From Ascidiaceihabitans sp039975415 (lineage in GTDB: Bacteria > Pseudomonadota > Alphaproteobacteria > Rhodobacterales > Rhodobacteraceae), in assembly GCF_039975415.1 (NCBI RefSeq), contig NZ_JBDWHD010000009.1: a stretch of 64,000 nucleotides of DNA; one strand, written 5' to 3'. Shown piece after piece: positions 18,347 through 27,742 of this stretch. Made by a program: the position numbers and the translations under genes. Positions within the stretch are counted from its first letter, which is position 1. Each line of letters begins with the position of its first letter. The notes beneath the pieces are model-generated. The model made no database searches. It was given only the letters and a program-made list of their open reading frames with translations, and was not told the origin of the DNA.

Positions 18347-19303
18347 ATGCATCCCATCCTTAAACTTGTTGCCCAGCGTTTAACGCTGGGCATCATTCTG
18401 CTCTTCGCCGCCTCTGCACTTATCTTTGGCTTGACCGAAATCCTGCCCGGCGACGCAGCACAAGCCCAATTGGGCCAAGCCGCCACCCCTGAAAGCCTTG
18501 CCAACCTGCGCGAGGAAATGGGGCTGAACCGCCCTGCCCTGACGCGCTACACCGAATGGATCGGTGGCATGATGACAGGCGATATGGGCAATGCCCTGTC
18601 CAACAAACTCTCCATCAGTGAACAAATCGGCAAACGCCTTGGGGCGACTATTTTCCTGGCCAGCTGGGCTGCCTTGATTTCTGTTCCTTTGGCTATTCTT
18701 CTGGGCCTGATTGCCGTGCGTTACCAAAACCGCTGGCCTGACAAAGTGATTTCGGGCTCTACGCTCACGTTCATTTCTTTGCCGGAATTCATGCTGGCCT
18801 ATATCCTGATTTTTGTGATTGGCGTTAAGTTGCAGTGGGCCCCGTCATTCGCAAATGTGTCGCCTGACATGCCCTTGCTGGACAAGTTGCATGCCATTTC
18901 GCTGCCCGTGACCGTCCTGACGCTGGTGGTTCTTGCGCACATGATGCGCATGACCCGGGCGGCCATTTTGAACGTGATGCAGTCCGCTTATATCGAAACC
19001 GCAGAGCTGAAAGGCTTGACCACGTTTGAGGTGATCCGCAAACACGCTTTCCCAAACGCAATCGCGCCCATCGTCAATGTCGTCATGCTGAACCTTGCCT
19101 ATCTGGTGGTTGGTGTTGTCGTGGTCGAAGCCGTTTTTGCCTATCCGGGCATGGGACAATATCTGGTGGATGCCGTGGTAAAACGCGACGTGCCTGTGGT
19201 GCTGACGTCCGGTGTCATTTTTGCAGCCGTTTACATTGTGCTGAACATGATCGCCGACGTTGTATCCATTCTGTCAAACCCAAGATTGAGGCATCCAAAG
19301 TGA
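18347..19303 (+). CDS. ABC transporter permease, DppB-like
   Basis: A 318-aa inner membrane permease with six predicted helices. The N-terminal segment VAQRLTLGIILLFAASALIF is typical of DppB/OppB. The EAA loop lies near ETAELKGLTTFEVIRKHAFPNA. It pairs with the DppC-like protein encoded 58 bases downstream to form the membrane channel of the importer. Confidence 0.93.
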   Translation: MHPILKLVAQRLTLGIILLFAASALIFGLTEILPGDAAQAQLGQAATPESLANLREEMGLNRPALTRYTEWIGGMMTGDMGNALSNKLSISEQIGKRLGATIFLASWAALISVPLAILLGLIAVRYQNRWPDKVISGSTLTFISLPEFMLAYILIFVIGVKLQWAPSFANVSPDMPLLDKLHAISLPVTVLTLVVLAHMMRMTRAAILNVMQSAYIETAELKGLTTFEVIRKHAFPNAIAPIVNVVMLNLAYLVVGVVVVEAVFAYPGMGQYLVDAVVKRDVPVVLTSGVIFAAVYIVLNMIADVVSILSNPRLRHPK

Positions 19304-19361
19304 TTTTTGACCCACAAATCACCGCACGCCCTGCCTTGTATCAAACTTCGGGAGCATTCTG

Positions 19362-20174
19362 ATGCGTATCCCCCTATCCGCTATGATTGGCCTGACCTTG
19401 ACGGGCCTGTATTTTTTCGCCGCAATTTTTGCATCCTGGATCGCCCCGTATGGCATGGCCGAAGCCGTAGGCGACGTGTGGGAGCCCTCCTCGGCCGCGC
19501 ATTGGCTGGGCACCGACCAAATCGGGCGGGACCTGCTGACGCGTATGATTTACGGCGGGCAAACCACTATTTTCATCGCCACTGCCGCAACCATCCTCAG
19601 CTTTTCAACGGGCTCTATTCTGGGCTTTATTGCGGCTGTGTCCGGTGGTTGGTTGGATCAGGTCCTGTCGCGGTTTGTGGACTTGATGATGTCCATTCCT
19701 TCGCTGATCCTGGCCCTTGTGATCTTGTCCGCCATTGATGTGACAGTGCTGACACTGATTGTGCTCATGGGGTTGTTGGACAGCACCCGTGTGTTCCGAT
19801 TGGCGCGGGCTGTTGCCGTGGATATTTCCGTGATGGAATACGTCGAAGCCGCACGGTTGCGCGGCGAAAAGATCTTCTGGATCATCTTCCGTGAAATTCT
19901 ACCCAATGCCTTGTCACCTTTGGTGGCTGAAATGGGGCTGCGGTTCATCTTTATGGTTCTCTTCATTTCGACACTGTCCTTCCTTGGCATTGGTGTGCAA
20001 CCACCGCTGGCCGACTGGGGCGGGATCGTGAAGGAAAACAAAGACGGCATCAACTTTGGCATCGGGGCCGCTCTTTACCCGGCTGTGGCCATCTGTACGC
20101 TGGCGATCTCTGTGAACCTCGTGGCGGACTGGGTTTTGAACCGCACCACATCTCTCAAAGGGGGGCGCGGATAA
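19362..20174 (+). CDS. ABC transporter permease, DppC-like
   Basis: A 270-aa permease. The motif HWLGTDQIGRDLLTRMIYG is the DppC/OppC signature, followed by five to six helices and an EAA loop (EAARLRGEKIFWIIFREILP). A second part of the signature, TLSFLGIGVQPPLADWG, is near residue 205. It is preceded by a recognisable GGAGC ribosome site at 19351. Confidence 0.93.
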   Translation: MRIPLSAMIGLTLTGLYFFAAIFASWIAPYGMAEAVGDVWEPSSAAHWLGTDQIGRDLLTRMIYGGQTTIFIATAATILSFSTGSILGFIAAVSGGWLDQVLSRFVDLMMSIPSLILALVILSAIDVTVLTLIVLMGLLDSTRVFRLARAVAVDISVMEYVEAARLRGEKIFWIIFREILPNALSPLVAEMGLRFIFMVLFISTLSFLGIGVQPPLADWGGIVKENKDGINFGIGAALYPAVAICTLAISVNLVADWVLNRTTSLKGGRG

Positions 20175-20186
20175 TGATCTTCATCC

Positions 20187-20240
20187 CTTTCATCTCGCCA
20201 AATAAACCTCGGGGGTGTGGGGGCAGAGCCCCCACGCAGG
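20187..20240. repeat. Roseobacter-type GC-rich intergenic palindrome, copy 1
   Basis: Between the DppC and ATPase genes. It has a TCGCCAAATAAACCTCGGGGG lead-like segment, then the perfect hairpin GTGGGGGC-AGA-GCCCCCAC at 20217-20235. A related element lies at 27622-27680. Both share the TCGCCAAA...CGGGGG lead and the GGGGGCAGAGCCCCC core. Confidence 0.65.
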
Positions 20241-20247
20241 TGACACA

Positions 20248-21885
20248 ATGACAGAACCACTTCTCAAAGTCCGTGGCCTGAAAATCGGGGCCACAATCTA
20301 CCCACCTGACGCCAAACCCCACGACATCGAAATCGTACATGGCGTCGATTTTGACGTGATGCCGGGCAAAGTGCTTGGGCTGATCGGGGAATCCGGTGCG
20401 GGCAAATCCACCATCGGTCTTGCCGCCATGGCCTATGGGCGCGGCGGTGTGAAGCTGACGGGCGGCGAAGTCTGGGTCAACGGCCGTGATGTTTTGCAAT
20501 CGGGGCGCGGTGACATCCGCAAACTGCGCGGCGCGGAAGTAACCTATGTGTCGCAATCTGCCGCCGCCTCTTTTAACCCTGCGAAAAAGATCATGGAACA
20601 GGTGACTGAGGCCGCGATCCAGCAAGGCAAATTCTCCAAATCGGACGCCGAAGCCCGCGCCGTGGAGCTGTTTCGCAAACTCGACCTGCCTGATCCCGAA
20701 AACATCGGATCACGGTTTCCGCATCAGGTCTCGGGCGGGCAGCTACAGCGCTGCATGACCGCGCTGGCCTTGTGCCCACAGCCCGATCTGGTGGTCTTTG
20801 ACGAACCCACAACTGCGTTGGACGTAACCACCCAAATTGACGTGTTGAAAGCGATCAAGGAAGCCATCGCAGACACCGGCGTTGCAGCCCTGTACATCAC
20901 TCACGATTTGGCCGTTGTGGCACAGGTCAGCGACCACATCATGGTGTTGCGCCAAGGCGAGATGGTGGAATACGGCGACGTAGACCAGATCATCAACGCA
21001 CCACGTGAAGAATATACGCAAGCCCTTGTGTCGGTCCGATCGATCGATCACGAGGAAAAGACGCCCACAGACCGACCTTTGTTGACAGTTGAAAACGTCA
21101 CCGCACGCTACAAGGGCACCAATTTTGACGTGTTGAAAAACATCAACGTCGATTTGCATCCCGGGCAAACCCTGGCCGTGGTCGGGGAATCCGGGTCCGG
21201 CAAATCCACGCTGGCGCGCGTCATCACAGGGCTTTTGCCACAATCACAAGGTCGCATCCATTTCGACGGGCGCGATCTGTCAGCTGATCTTGCAAGCCGA
21301 AAACTTGAAGACCTGCGTGAATTGCAGATGATTTACCAGATGGCCGACACAGCGATGAATCCCCGCCAAACAGTTGGCACGATCATCGGCAGGCCGCTGG
21401 AATTTTATTTCGGCCTGAAAGGTGCGGAAAAACAAAAGCGTATCCAGGAGCTTTTGGATGAAATCGAACTGGGCGACGGGTTTCAGGACCGCTATCCGGC
21501 CGAACTTTCGGGCGGCCAAAAGCAGCGTGTCTGTATTGCGCGCGCCTTGGCTGCCAAGCCTAAGCTGATCATCTGCGACGAAGTTACGTCGGCCCTTGAT
21601 CCACTTGTTGCGGATGGCATCCTGAAGCTGCTTTTGAAGCTGCAGAAGATCGAAGACGTGTCGTATCTGTTCATCACCCACGATCTGGCCACTGTCAAAG
21701 CCATCGCAGACAGCATTGCGGTCATGTATCAAGGCGAAGTCGTGCGCTACGGCAGCAAGTCCGACGTGCTGGCACCGCCCTTTGATGACTACACAGACCT
21801 GCTGCTATCTTCTGTTCCAGAAATGGAACTGGGGTGGTTGGAAAAAGTGATTGCAGGTCGAAAAATGGTGAGCGCCGGAAACTAA
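20248..21885 (+). CDS. Fused double ABC ATPase for peptide-type importer (DppD-DppF fusion)
   Basis: A 545-aa protein with two complete ABC ATPase domains. The first (about 1-270) has Walker A GESGAGKST, signature VSGGQLQR and Walker B LVVFDEPTTALD. The second (about 280-545) has GESGSGKST, LSGGQKQR and LIICDEVTSALD. It energises the upstream permeases. Fusion of the D and F subunits is common in alphaproteobacteria. ATG at 20248 follows the intergenic palindrome; an earlier ATG at 20215 lies inside that repeat. Confidence 0.93.
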   Translation: MTEPLLKVRGLKIGATIYPPDAKPHDIEIVHGVDFDVMPGKVLGLIGESGAGKSTIGLAAMAYGRGGVKLTGGEVWVNGRDVLQSGRGDIRKLRGAEVTYVSQSAAASFNPAKKIMEQVTEAAIQQGKFSKSDAEARAVELFRKLDLPDPENIGSRFPHQVSGGQLQRCMTALALCPQPDLVVFDEPTTALDVTTQIDVLKAIKEAIADTGVAALYITHDLAVVAQVSDHIMVLRQGEMVEYGDVDQIINAPREEYTQALVSVRSIDHEEKTPTDRPLLTVENVTARYKGTNFDVLKNINVDLHPGQTLAVVGESGSGKSTLARVITGLLPQSQGRIHFDGRDLSADLASRKLEDLRELQMIYQMADTAMNPRQTVGTIIGRPLEFYFGLKGAEKQKRIQELLDEIELGDGFQDRYPAELSGGQKQRVCIARALAAKPKLIICDEVTSALDPLVADGILKLLLKLQKIEDVSYLFITHDLATVKAIADSIAVMYQGEVVRYGSKSDVLAPPFDDYTDLLLSSVPEMELGWLEKVIAGRKMVSAGN

Positions 21886-21909
21886 GCGCCCCATTGGCAT
21901 GCCAACACA

Positions 21910-21946
21910 TACGGGATCGTATTCACTCAAGGAACGCGATCCCGTA
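21910..21946. terminator. Inverted repeat, probable terminator between convergent genes
   Basis: A perfect 10-bp inverted repeat (TACGGGATCG / CGATCCCGTA) with a 17-base loop, followed by an AT-rich stretch. It lies in the 75-base gap between the importer operon (plus) and the thioredoxin-like gene (minus). The long loop and weak T-run lower the certainty. Confidence 0.5.
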
Positions 21947-21960
21947 CTTCTAATTAATCG

Positions 21961-22455
21961 CTAAGTTGAGGCCGCGTGGTGGGATGTGAACACCTGTTGC
22001 AGCTCGTCTCGCTGGCGCATGCCCTGCAAAGTCTGTTGCAAGTCCCCTGCCCCGTCAAACAACAGCAGCGTCACATGCGGCACACCGTATTTTGCGGCAA
22101 AGGCGGCACCTTTTTCGGTCATGATATCTGCCACCAGATAAACGATGTCGCACTCCCCGAACTCTTTCAGGGCCTTGCGCGTTTCGCGTTGCAAAGACGT
22201 ACAGGTCGGACACTGCGGGTCGTGGATTTGCACCACAACCGGTTTGCCCTGCCCAAGACGGCTTAGATCATGTTCCGCCGCATGTGCTTGAAACGACCCA
22301 CGCGCAACGTAACCGCCCCCCGCCAAAACAACCCCGCCAATCGCGCCATTGCGCAACAGTTTCAGCACATTGCGCCGTGACGGTTGCGCAGCACCAGATG
22401 GTTGCGACTTTTTCTGCCGTGCCGCGGCTTGGCGGGTTTTGCGGGTCTGTTTCAT
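21961..22455 (-). CDS. Thioredoxin-like protein with CPTC motif, membrane-anchored
   Basis: A 164-aa protein. There is a basic N-terminus, then a Tat-like/anchor segment (RRNVLKLL...GGVVLAGGGYVARG), then a thioredoxin fold with the redox-like motif DPQCPTCTSL at about residue 85. DVVY-type strands and GVPHVTLLLF (cis-Pro analogue) follow. It likely acts in the periplasm on thiols or as a reductase accessory, with no specific partner evident. A strong AAGGAG site precedes the ATG at 22455. Confidence 0.7.
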   Translation of the reverse strand: MKQTRKTRQAAARQKKSQPSGAAQPSRRNVLKLLRNGAIGGVVLAGGGYVARGSFQAHAAEHDLSRLGQGKPVVVQIHDPQCPTCTSLQRETRKALKEFGECDIVYLVADIMTEKGAAFAAKYGVPHVTLLLFDGAGDLQQTLQGMRQRDELQQVFTSHHAAST

Positions 22456-22551
22456 AAATCAACTCCTTGGTGCAATAGGCGCAACCCTACCCGTGCCACC
22501 CGCTTTGATGCCATTCACACCAATCACACGCCGCATCACGTCACCGTGACT

Positions 22552-23190
22552 TCAAAGGGTGCCAGGAAAGACGATACCGTCACTGCCCGCGATCCACTGC
22601 GGGTATTTGCCCATGACATCAGCAAACGCTTGTGTGCCTAAAAAACCTGCCAACCACGCCTGCACCTGCGGTATGGCTTCGCGATCAAACTGCGCCTTAT
22701 CAATGAAGGCGAACTGGCGCACAAACGGCAGTATCGCGTAGTCGGCGATGGTGGGCTGTGCAAACACCCATCCGTTAATCTGCTGATCCAAATCCTGCAG
22801 AAAGGCCATCGCCTTGGCGCGTTCCGCCTGCGGATCAACGTCAGGGTATCGCGTCGCGTATTTGGTGCGGTCCAATGCGGTTTTGAACGCACCATCACAG
22901 CGCGCGATCCAGTCCCAGCCTTCGGCGGGCATATCCAGCCAACCTTGGGGATCGTGCTGTTGCAACGCCCAGATCATCACATCAAGGCTTTCGTCGATCA
23001 CCCCCTCGGCATGTTGCAAACACGGCACCGTTCCGCTGGGCGAGGTTTGCAAAAATGCGTCTGGCTTGTCACGCAGAACAACTTCACGCAGATCCACCTG
23101 CACCCGCGCCACAGCCAACGCCAATCGCGCCCGTATCGCGTAAGGGCAACGACGGAACGAATAGAAAATCGGGATATCGGTTTGGTTCAT
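22552..23190 (-). CDS. Glutathione S-transferase family protein
   Basis: A 212-aa protein. The N-terminal thioredoxin-like GSH domain begins IPIFYSFRRCPYAIRARLAL, with CPY at the active site position, and has SPSGTVPCL (cis-Pro) near residue 52. The helical C-terminal domain contains PTIADYAILPFVRQF. The CPxx motif suggests an omega-like or Grx-like GST (YfcG/YibF class) rather than a tyrosine GST. Transcribed divergently from the ACT-domain gene. Confidence 0.88.
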   Translation of the reverse strand: MNQTDIPIFYSFRRCPYAIRARLALAVARVQVDLREVVLRDKPDAFLQTSPSGTVPCLQHAEGVIDESLDVMIWALQQHDPQGWLDMPAEGWDWIARCDGAFKTALDRTKYATRYPDVDPQAERAKAMAFLQDLDQQINGWVFAQPTIADYAILPFVRQFAFIDKAQFDREAIPQVQAWLAGFLGTQAFADVMGKYPQWIAGSDGIVFPGTL

Positions 23191-23302
23191 TGGCTCTGAC
23201 CGGATTTTTCAAACAATGCCCGCAGACTTACGCGGGGGACGCCTTGCATGCAAATCCGATTGAACCCAAAGTGATGGCAGCACAGGGACTTGGAACAGCA
23301 AA

Positions 23303-23743
23303 ATGACGACCGAAACACCCGGAATTGAAACCGGCGAACTGGAACTTTCCACGTTGTTGAAGACGCTGAAAGCCACCTTGGTGGATGGCGTTTATGTTTT
23401 TGTCACACGGCCCCCCGGAAGCCCTACAGATCACCTACCTGCGCGTATGGTCTTTCATGAAGCCAAAGGTCCAACCCTGATCATGCTTCAAAAAGATGCC
23501 GAAAAACACGGGCTTGATCACGCCTTTGCCTGTCGCATGATCACATTGGATGTGCATTCGGCATTGGAAGCTGTCGGGTTCATGGCTGTGATTGCCACAA
23601 AACTGGCGGCACACGACATGGGCGTTAATCCAGTTGCCGGATTTTTCCACGATCATGTCTTTGTACCCGAGGACAAAGCAGATGAAGCGATGCAGGTGCT
23701 GGCCCAAATCGCCATCGACGCACAAACAACAACAGGAGCCTAA
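23303..23743 (+). CDS. ACT domain-containing protein (COG3602-like)
   Basis: A 146-aa small cytoplasmic protein with two predicted ACT-like halves. The N-terminal part has LSTLLKTLKATLVDGVYVF and the C-terminal part has SALEAVGFMAVIATKLAAHD and NPVAGFFHDHVFVP. These match the standalone ACT proteins that bind amino acids. The ligand is not known. It is separated by only three bases from the following phosphoesterase-like gene and probably co-transcribed. Confidence 0.8.
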   Translation: MTTETPGIETGELELSTLLKTLKATLVDGVYVFVTRPPGSPTDHLPARMVFHEAKGPTLIMLQKDAEKHGLDHAFACRMITLDVHSALEAVGFMAVIATKLAAHDMGVNPVAGFFHDHVFVPEDKADEAMQVLAQIAIDAQTTTGA

Positions 23744-23746
23744 CCC

Positions 23747-24583
23747 ATGGACCGCAAACTGCTTTTGATCATTTTGGACGGCGTTCCCTACCGCAACTGG
23801 CGCCGCCTGTTTGGCAACCTTGAAGGGTGGGTCGACAGCGGCGACGCGCGGGTATGGAAAATGCGGTCTGTGCTGCCGTCGATTTCGGCATCCTGCTACG
23901 CCTCAATCCACACAGGGGTTGCACCGGCCGAACACGGGTGCACAGGCAATGGCAACGTGTTCAAACTGTCCCATCCGGACGTCTTTTCCCAAACACGTAA
24001 AGCGGGGGGGATTACGGGGGCCGTCGCACACAGCTTCTGGTCAGAGTTCTTCAATCGCCACCCTTTCGATTACGTGCGTGACATCGAATATGACGAACCC
24101 GAAAGCACCAGCATCAATCATGGCCGGTTCCATTCGATGACAGGGTACGGCCACGCCAATCAGATGACCCCGTCTGATGTGGACCTGTTTGGGACGCTGA
24201 CAAACCTGTGCCTGCGGTTCGGGTTGAACTACGGGATGCTGCACACCTGCACCCTCGACAGCATGGGGCACCGTTTTTTCCATGACTGTCAGGAAATGGA
24301 CCACGCCTGTCATGTGATGGATGAAATGCTGGCACCGTTCATCCCGCGGTGGCGTGCAGCAGGATATGAGGTGATTGTAACGGCAGATCACGGTCAGGAT
24401 GAACGCGGCCATCACGGTGGGCGCAGCGCGTTGCAACAAGAAGCCGCCTTGTACTATTTTGGCGATGCGGACGGCCCTGCCCCGGATGACGTCATCAACC
24501 AGCTGCAACTGGCCCCTACGATTTTGTCCAGATTGGGCGCAGAGATTCCGGACACAATGAAGGCCAAATCGTTTTTGACCTGA
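23747..24583 (+). CDS. Alkaline phosphatase superfamily protein (nucleotide pyrophosphatase/phosphodiesterase-like)
   Basis: A 278-aa protein. It begins LLLIILDGVPYRNW (metal-ligand Asp in LDG), has the nucleophile region SISASCYASIHTGVAP, and ends with the metal-binding TADHGQDERGHHGG motif. These are the core metal ligands of the alkaline phosphatase superfamily, here in a short NPP-like version. No signal peptide is visible, so action is cytoplasmic. Substrate unknown; probably a phosphodiester. Confidence 0.82.
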   Translation: MDRKLLLIILDGVPYRNWRRLFGNLEGWVDSGDARVWKMRSVLPSISASCYASIHTGVAPAEHGCTGNGNVFKLSHPDVFSQTRKAGGITGAVAHSFWSEFFNRHPFDYVRDIEYDEPESTSINHGRFHSMTGYGHANQMTPSDVDLFGTLTNLCLRFGLNYGMLHTCTLDSMGHRFFHDCQEMDHACHVMDEMLAPFIPRWRAAGYEVIVTADHGQDERGHHGGRSALQQEAALYYFGDADGPAPDDVINQLQLAPTILSRLGAEIPDTMKAKSFLT

Positions 24584-24625
24584 CGTTTTTGACCGGACCC
24601 AGCAAAGCCTGCGAACCAAATGACA

Positions 24626-25561
24626 CTACAGCTGGGGTAATTGCCCCAAAGACAACGCCTTTAAAGACGCAATGGAGCGGTCAAAACTAAGCGCGGCTTT
24701 GGCAGACATCCGCCGCGCACGCAAATGTCCGTGCACAAGGCCTTTCTCTTCCAACCAAACGGCTTTGCCACCCTGAGCGGTCACAGCGTCACGGTAGGCT
24801 GCGCCGTCGCTGGACAGCGGATCACATTGCGCCGTCAAAACCACCGTCGCCGGAAGACCGGAAAAGTCACTGTCATGCAACGGGGCCCACGTCGCATCAC
24901 CCGTTTTATCGGCCCCGCCTGCACGAATGGCGGAATAAAAGGCCATGTCCTTTGTGGTCAGGCCAGGTGCCTCGGGGTGATCAATGTAGCTGCCCTTGGT
25001 CATATCCCCGCCCAAGCCGGGATAGATCAGCAATTGCCCGGTGATGCGCCCCTCTATGCTGCCGCGGGCATGATGGGCCACAGCCGCAACCAGATTGCCC
25101 CCCGCACTGTCACCGCATAATACGATAGGCCCCTGCGTTGATGCGGCAACGGCTTCGAAAGCGGCCCATGCGTCATTGAAGTCGTCAGGGTGCGGATGCT
25201 CTGGCGACATCCGGTAATCCACCGCCACCACCTTAAACCCTGTTTGGGTGCAGATATCCGCACACACACTGTCGTGGCTGTCCAACCCACCGACAACAAA
25301 GCCGCCCCCATGGCAGAAAAACACGGTCGTCGCACTGTCTTCCGCGTTTTCATAGATGCGACATGGCACGCCCCCAAAGGGAACATCAGACACCCGCAAA
25401 CCATCAGGCCGACCAAAGTCAAAAGCAACGCACATCCGGTCATAGACCGCGCGTTGTTCCTGAACCGTCAAATCCACCGCATCCGGCGGGTAAAACTGGG
25501 CGGTTTTATCCAAAAACGCCCAGATTTCATCATCCAGAAGGGCTTGATAGTCCTGCATCAT
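24626..25561 (-). CDS. Alpha/beta hydrolase, hormone-sensitive-lipase-like esterase
   Basis: A 311-aa protein. The oxyanion motif FFCHGGGFVVGG (about residue 85) and the nucleophile elbow GDSAGGN (about residue 150) place it in the bacterial HSL/family IV esterases. An Asp in QCDPLSSDG and a His in LVHGHLR complete a plausible triad. It is translationally coupled (ATGA overlap) to the upstream acyl-CoA ligase, suggesting that it releases a carboxylic acid which the ligase activates. Confidence 0.88.
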   Translation of the reverse strand: MMQDYQALLDDEIWAFLDKTAQFYPPDAVDLTVQEQRAVYDRMCVAFDFGRPDGLRVSDVPFGGVPCRIYENAEDSATTVFFCHGGGFVVGGLDSHDSVCADICTQTGFKVVAVDYRMSPEHPHPDDFNDAWAAFEAVAASTQGPIVLCGDSAGGNLVAAVAHHARGSIEGRITGQLLIYPGLGGDMTKGSYIDHPEAPGLTTKDMAFYSAIRAGGADKTGDATWAPLHDSDFSGLPATVVLTAQCDPLSSDGAAYRDAVTAQGGKAVWLEEKGLVHGHLRARRMSAKAALSFDRSIASLKALSLGQLPQL

Positions 25562-27459
25562 TCAGCGGCAGTGGCGACAGCGCCTGCATGTTCCCATGGG
25601 TTGATGAAGTCACCAAGAACCGTCTGCAACGCTGTGTCCGACGTCCCATTAGCATCAACCTGCGCCACCAAACCGCGCTTTTTGTCTTCCGTGACACTGA
25701 CAACACGCGCAGGCACATCGGCCTCTTTCAGGGCCTCGTTGTAGATACGTGTGATGGCGTCTTTGCGCAGGTCAGGCTTAAAGATTTTTCCAACAGCGGT
25801 TTTGGGCAACTCGTCCATAACGGTGATGTGCTTGGGCTGGGCCGCGCGTTCCTGAACATGTTCTTTGCAAAAAGCGATCAATTCGTCTGCGGTGACTGTG
25901 GCACCGTCAACAAGTTCGACAAAGGCACAGGGGATTTCACCAGCATGCGCATCGGGTTGACCAATGGCGCCTGCAAATCCAACAGCCGGATGCGCCAGCA
26001 AGGCTTCTTCGATTTCGGCAGGGTCGATGTTGTGGCCCCCGCGAATGATCAGGTCTTTGGCACGGCCCGTGATCCACAGATACCCGTCGCTGTCGACACG
26101 CCCCAGATCGCCTGTGCGCAAATGACTGTCGTTGTAATACAGGCCCGCGTTCTTTTCGGTCTCGGTATAGGTGTTTCCGACGTAGACGCCCGGATTGGAT
26201 ACGCAAATCTCGCCGATTTCATCGACACCAGCTTCCACGTCGCCGTTCGCTGACCCTTTGACAATCTTGATATCGGTGTAGGGAAAGGGAATGCCGATAG
26301 ATCCTACTTTTTTGAGACCATCCACGGGGTTGCCCGACACAAGGCACGTGGCTTCGGTCATGCCGTAGCCCTCAACGATGGTCATGTTTGTCGCTTCTTC
26401 AAATCGCTTGAACAATTCCAACGGCAAAGGGGCGGATCCAGAAAACGCGGTCTTCACCGACGAAATATCCGCATCAACGGCACGCTGCATGGTGGCTGCC
26501 AAAGCTGTTGGAACAGAGACAACAAACGTCACCTTATAGCGCTCAACAAGCTTCCAGATGTTGTCAAAGACACCTTCGCCACGGTATCCCTGCGGCGTCG
26601 GAAAGACGACATGGGCACCAGAAGCCATAGCGCCCATCATCATCACCTGACACGCCATCACATGGAACAATGGCAGCGGGCACAACAACACGTCGTTCTC
26701 ATCCAGCAACATCTCTGCGCCAAGCCAGCCGTTGTAGATGGTGCCCGAGTACAGGTGTTGCGCAACCTTGGGCATGCCAGTTGTGCCGCCAGTGTGGAAG
26801 TAGAATGCAACGCGATCTTCTTGAACATCTTCAAACTGCAACGACGTGCTTTGTTTGTTCAGTTCCGCGTTGAAATTCTTATAGGTCTTTCCGGCGGGCG
26901 GCTTCATCTTTGGGCGGATCAGCGGAATGATCCAGCTTTTGGGCGGAGTGACATAGCGCAGTAAGTCAACCTCAAGGACCGTGTGCACATCAGGGGCCAA
27001 TGCCACAGCTTTGGCGGTCTTTTCAGCAACATCGGTCTTTGGAAACGGACGCAATGTGACGACAACTTTTGCACCGGTCTCGCGCAGGATCGATGCGATT
27101 TGTTCGGGTTCCAAAAGCGGATTGATGGGGGCGGCAATACCCGCGACGCCAGCGCCCCAAAGGGTCAACACAGTCTCGTTGCAGTTGGGCAAGATGTAGG
27201 CCACGACATCCTTGGAACCAACACCCAAAGACCGGAACAGGTTTGCGGCTTGTGTTGTCTTGTCCTTGAGCTGTTGCCAGTTAAAGGTCTCTTTTTTGTC
27301 GTTGGGTCCAGAAAAAATTTGATAGCTCAAGGCATTGTGGTTGGGGAATTTCGCCGTGGTACGGCTCAGAAGGCCATAAAGCGTGACGGGCACGTCGCGC
27401 TCTTCCCATGTCATTTCCGCTTCAATGCGATTGCGGTCTTCCATGCCTTCATAAGCCAT
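25558..27459 (-). CDS. Acyl-CoA synthetase / AMP-dependent ligase
   Basis: A 633-aa ANL-superfamily ligase. The P-loop-like motif is HTGGTTGMPKV, the A5 motif is EGYGMTEAT, and the A8 hinge is GRAKDLIIRGGHNI. A C-terminal lysine is present in PKTAVGKIFKP. It activates a carboxylic acid to its CoA thioester using ATP. The ATG at 27459 with GGGAGGA upstream is chosen over a longer frame to 27594. It heads a two-gene operon with the esterase. Confidence 0.92.
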   Translation of the reverse strand: MAYEGMEDRNRIEAEMTWEERDVPVTLYGLLSRTTAKFPNHNALSYQIFSGPNDKKETFNWQQLKDKTTQAANLFRSLGVGSKDVVAYILPNCNETVLTLWGAGVAGIAAPINPLLEPEQIASILRETGAKVVVTLRPFPKTDVAEKTAKAVALAPDVHTVLEVDLLRYVTPPKSWIIPLIRPKMKPPAGKTYKNFNAELNKQSTSLQFEDVQEDRVAFYFHTGGTTGMPKVAQHLYSGTIYNGWLGAEMLLDENDVLLCPLPLFHVMACQVMMMGAMASGAHVVFPTPQGYRGEGVFDNIWKLVERYKVTFVVSVPTALAATMQRAVDADISSVKTAFSGSAPLPLELFKRFEEATNMTIVEGYGMTEATCLVSGNPVDGLKKVGSIGIPFPYTDIKIVKGSANGDVEAGVDEIGEICVSNPGVYVGNTYTETEKNAGLYYNDSHLRTGDLGRVDSDGYLWITGRAKDLIIRGGHNIDPAEIEEALLAHPAVGFAGAIGQPDAHAGEIPCAFVELVDGATVTADELIAFCKEHVQERAAQPKHITVMDELPKTAVGKIFKPDLRKDAITRIYNEALKEADVPARVVSVTEDKKRGLVAQVDANGTSDTALQTVLGDFINPWEHAGAVATAAE

Positions 27460-27621
27460 GCGGCGTCCTCCCTTTTGGCCCGTCTTTGCGAGCGTTAATT
27501 TCCCTAAAAGACAAGATGCGGCGGAATACTGGAATTCGCAAGGTTTACCGGAAAAACAAGGCAAATGAGACGCCGCGTCAAAGCAGCTGACCAAAGGTCA
27601 ACAGCGGGATTAACCCTTCTT

Positions 27622-27680
27622 TTCGCCAAAAATATCCCGGGGGAGGTGCGCAGCACCGGGGGCAGAGCCCCCAAATGGGT
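27622..27680. repeat. Roseobacter-type GC-rich intergenic palindrome, copy 2
   Basis: In the 283-base gap between the LysM/BON gene and the acyl-CoA ligase. It contains a TCGCCAAAAATATCCCGGGG lead, a small hairpin (GGTGC-GCA-GCACC at 27645-27657) and the core hairpin GGGGGCAGAGCCCCC at 27658-27672. The core and lead match copy 1 at 20187-20240. The rest of the gap is AT-richer upstream leader of the ligase. Confidence 0.65.
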
Positions 27681-27742
27681 GCAATCACGAAAAAAGGCCG
27701 CATACAGCAATGCGACCTTCTAAAATTTTGACAGGGTTAACC

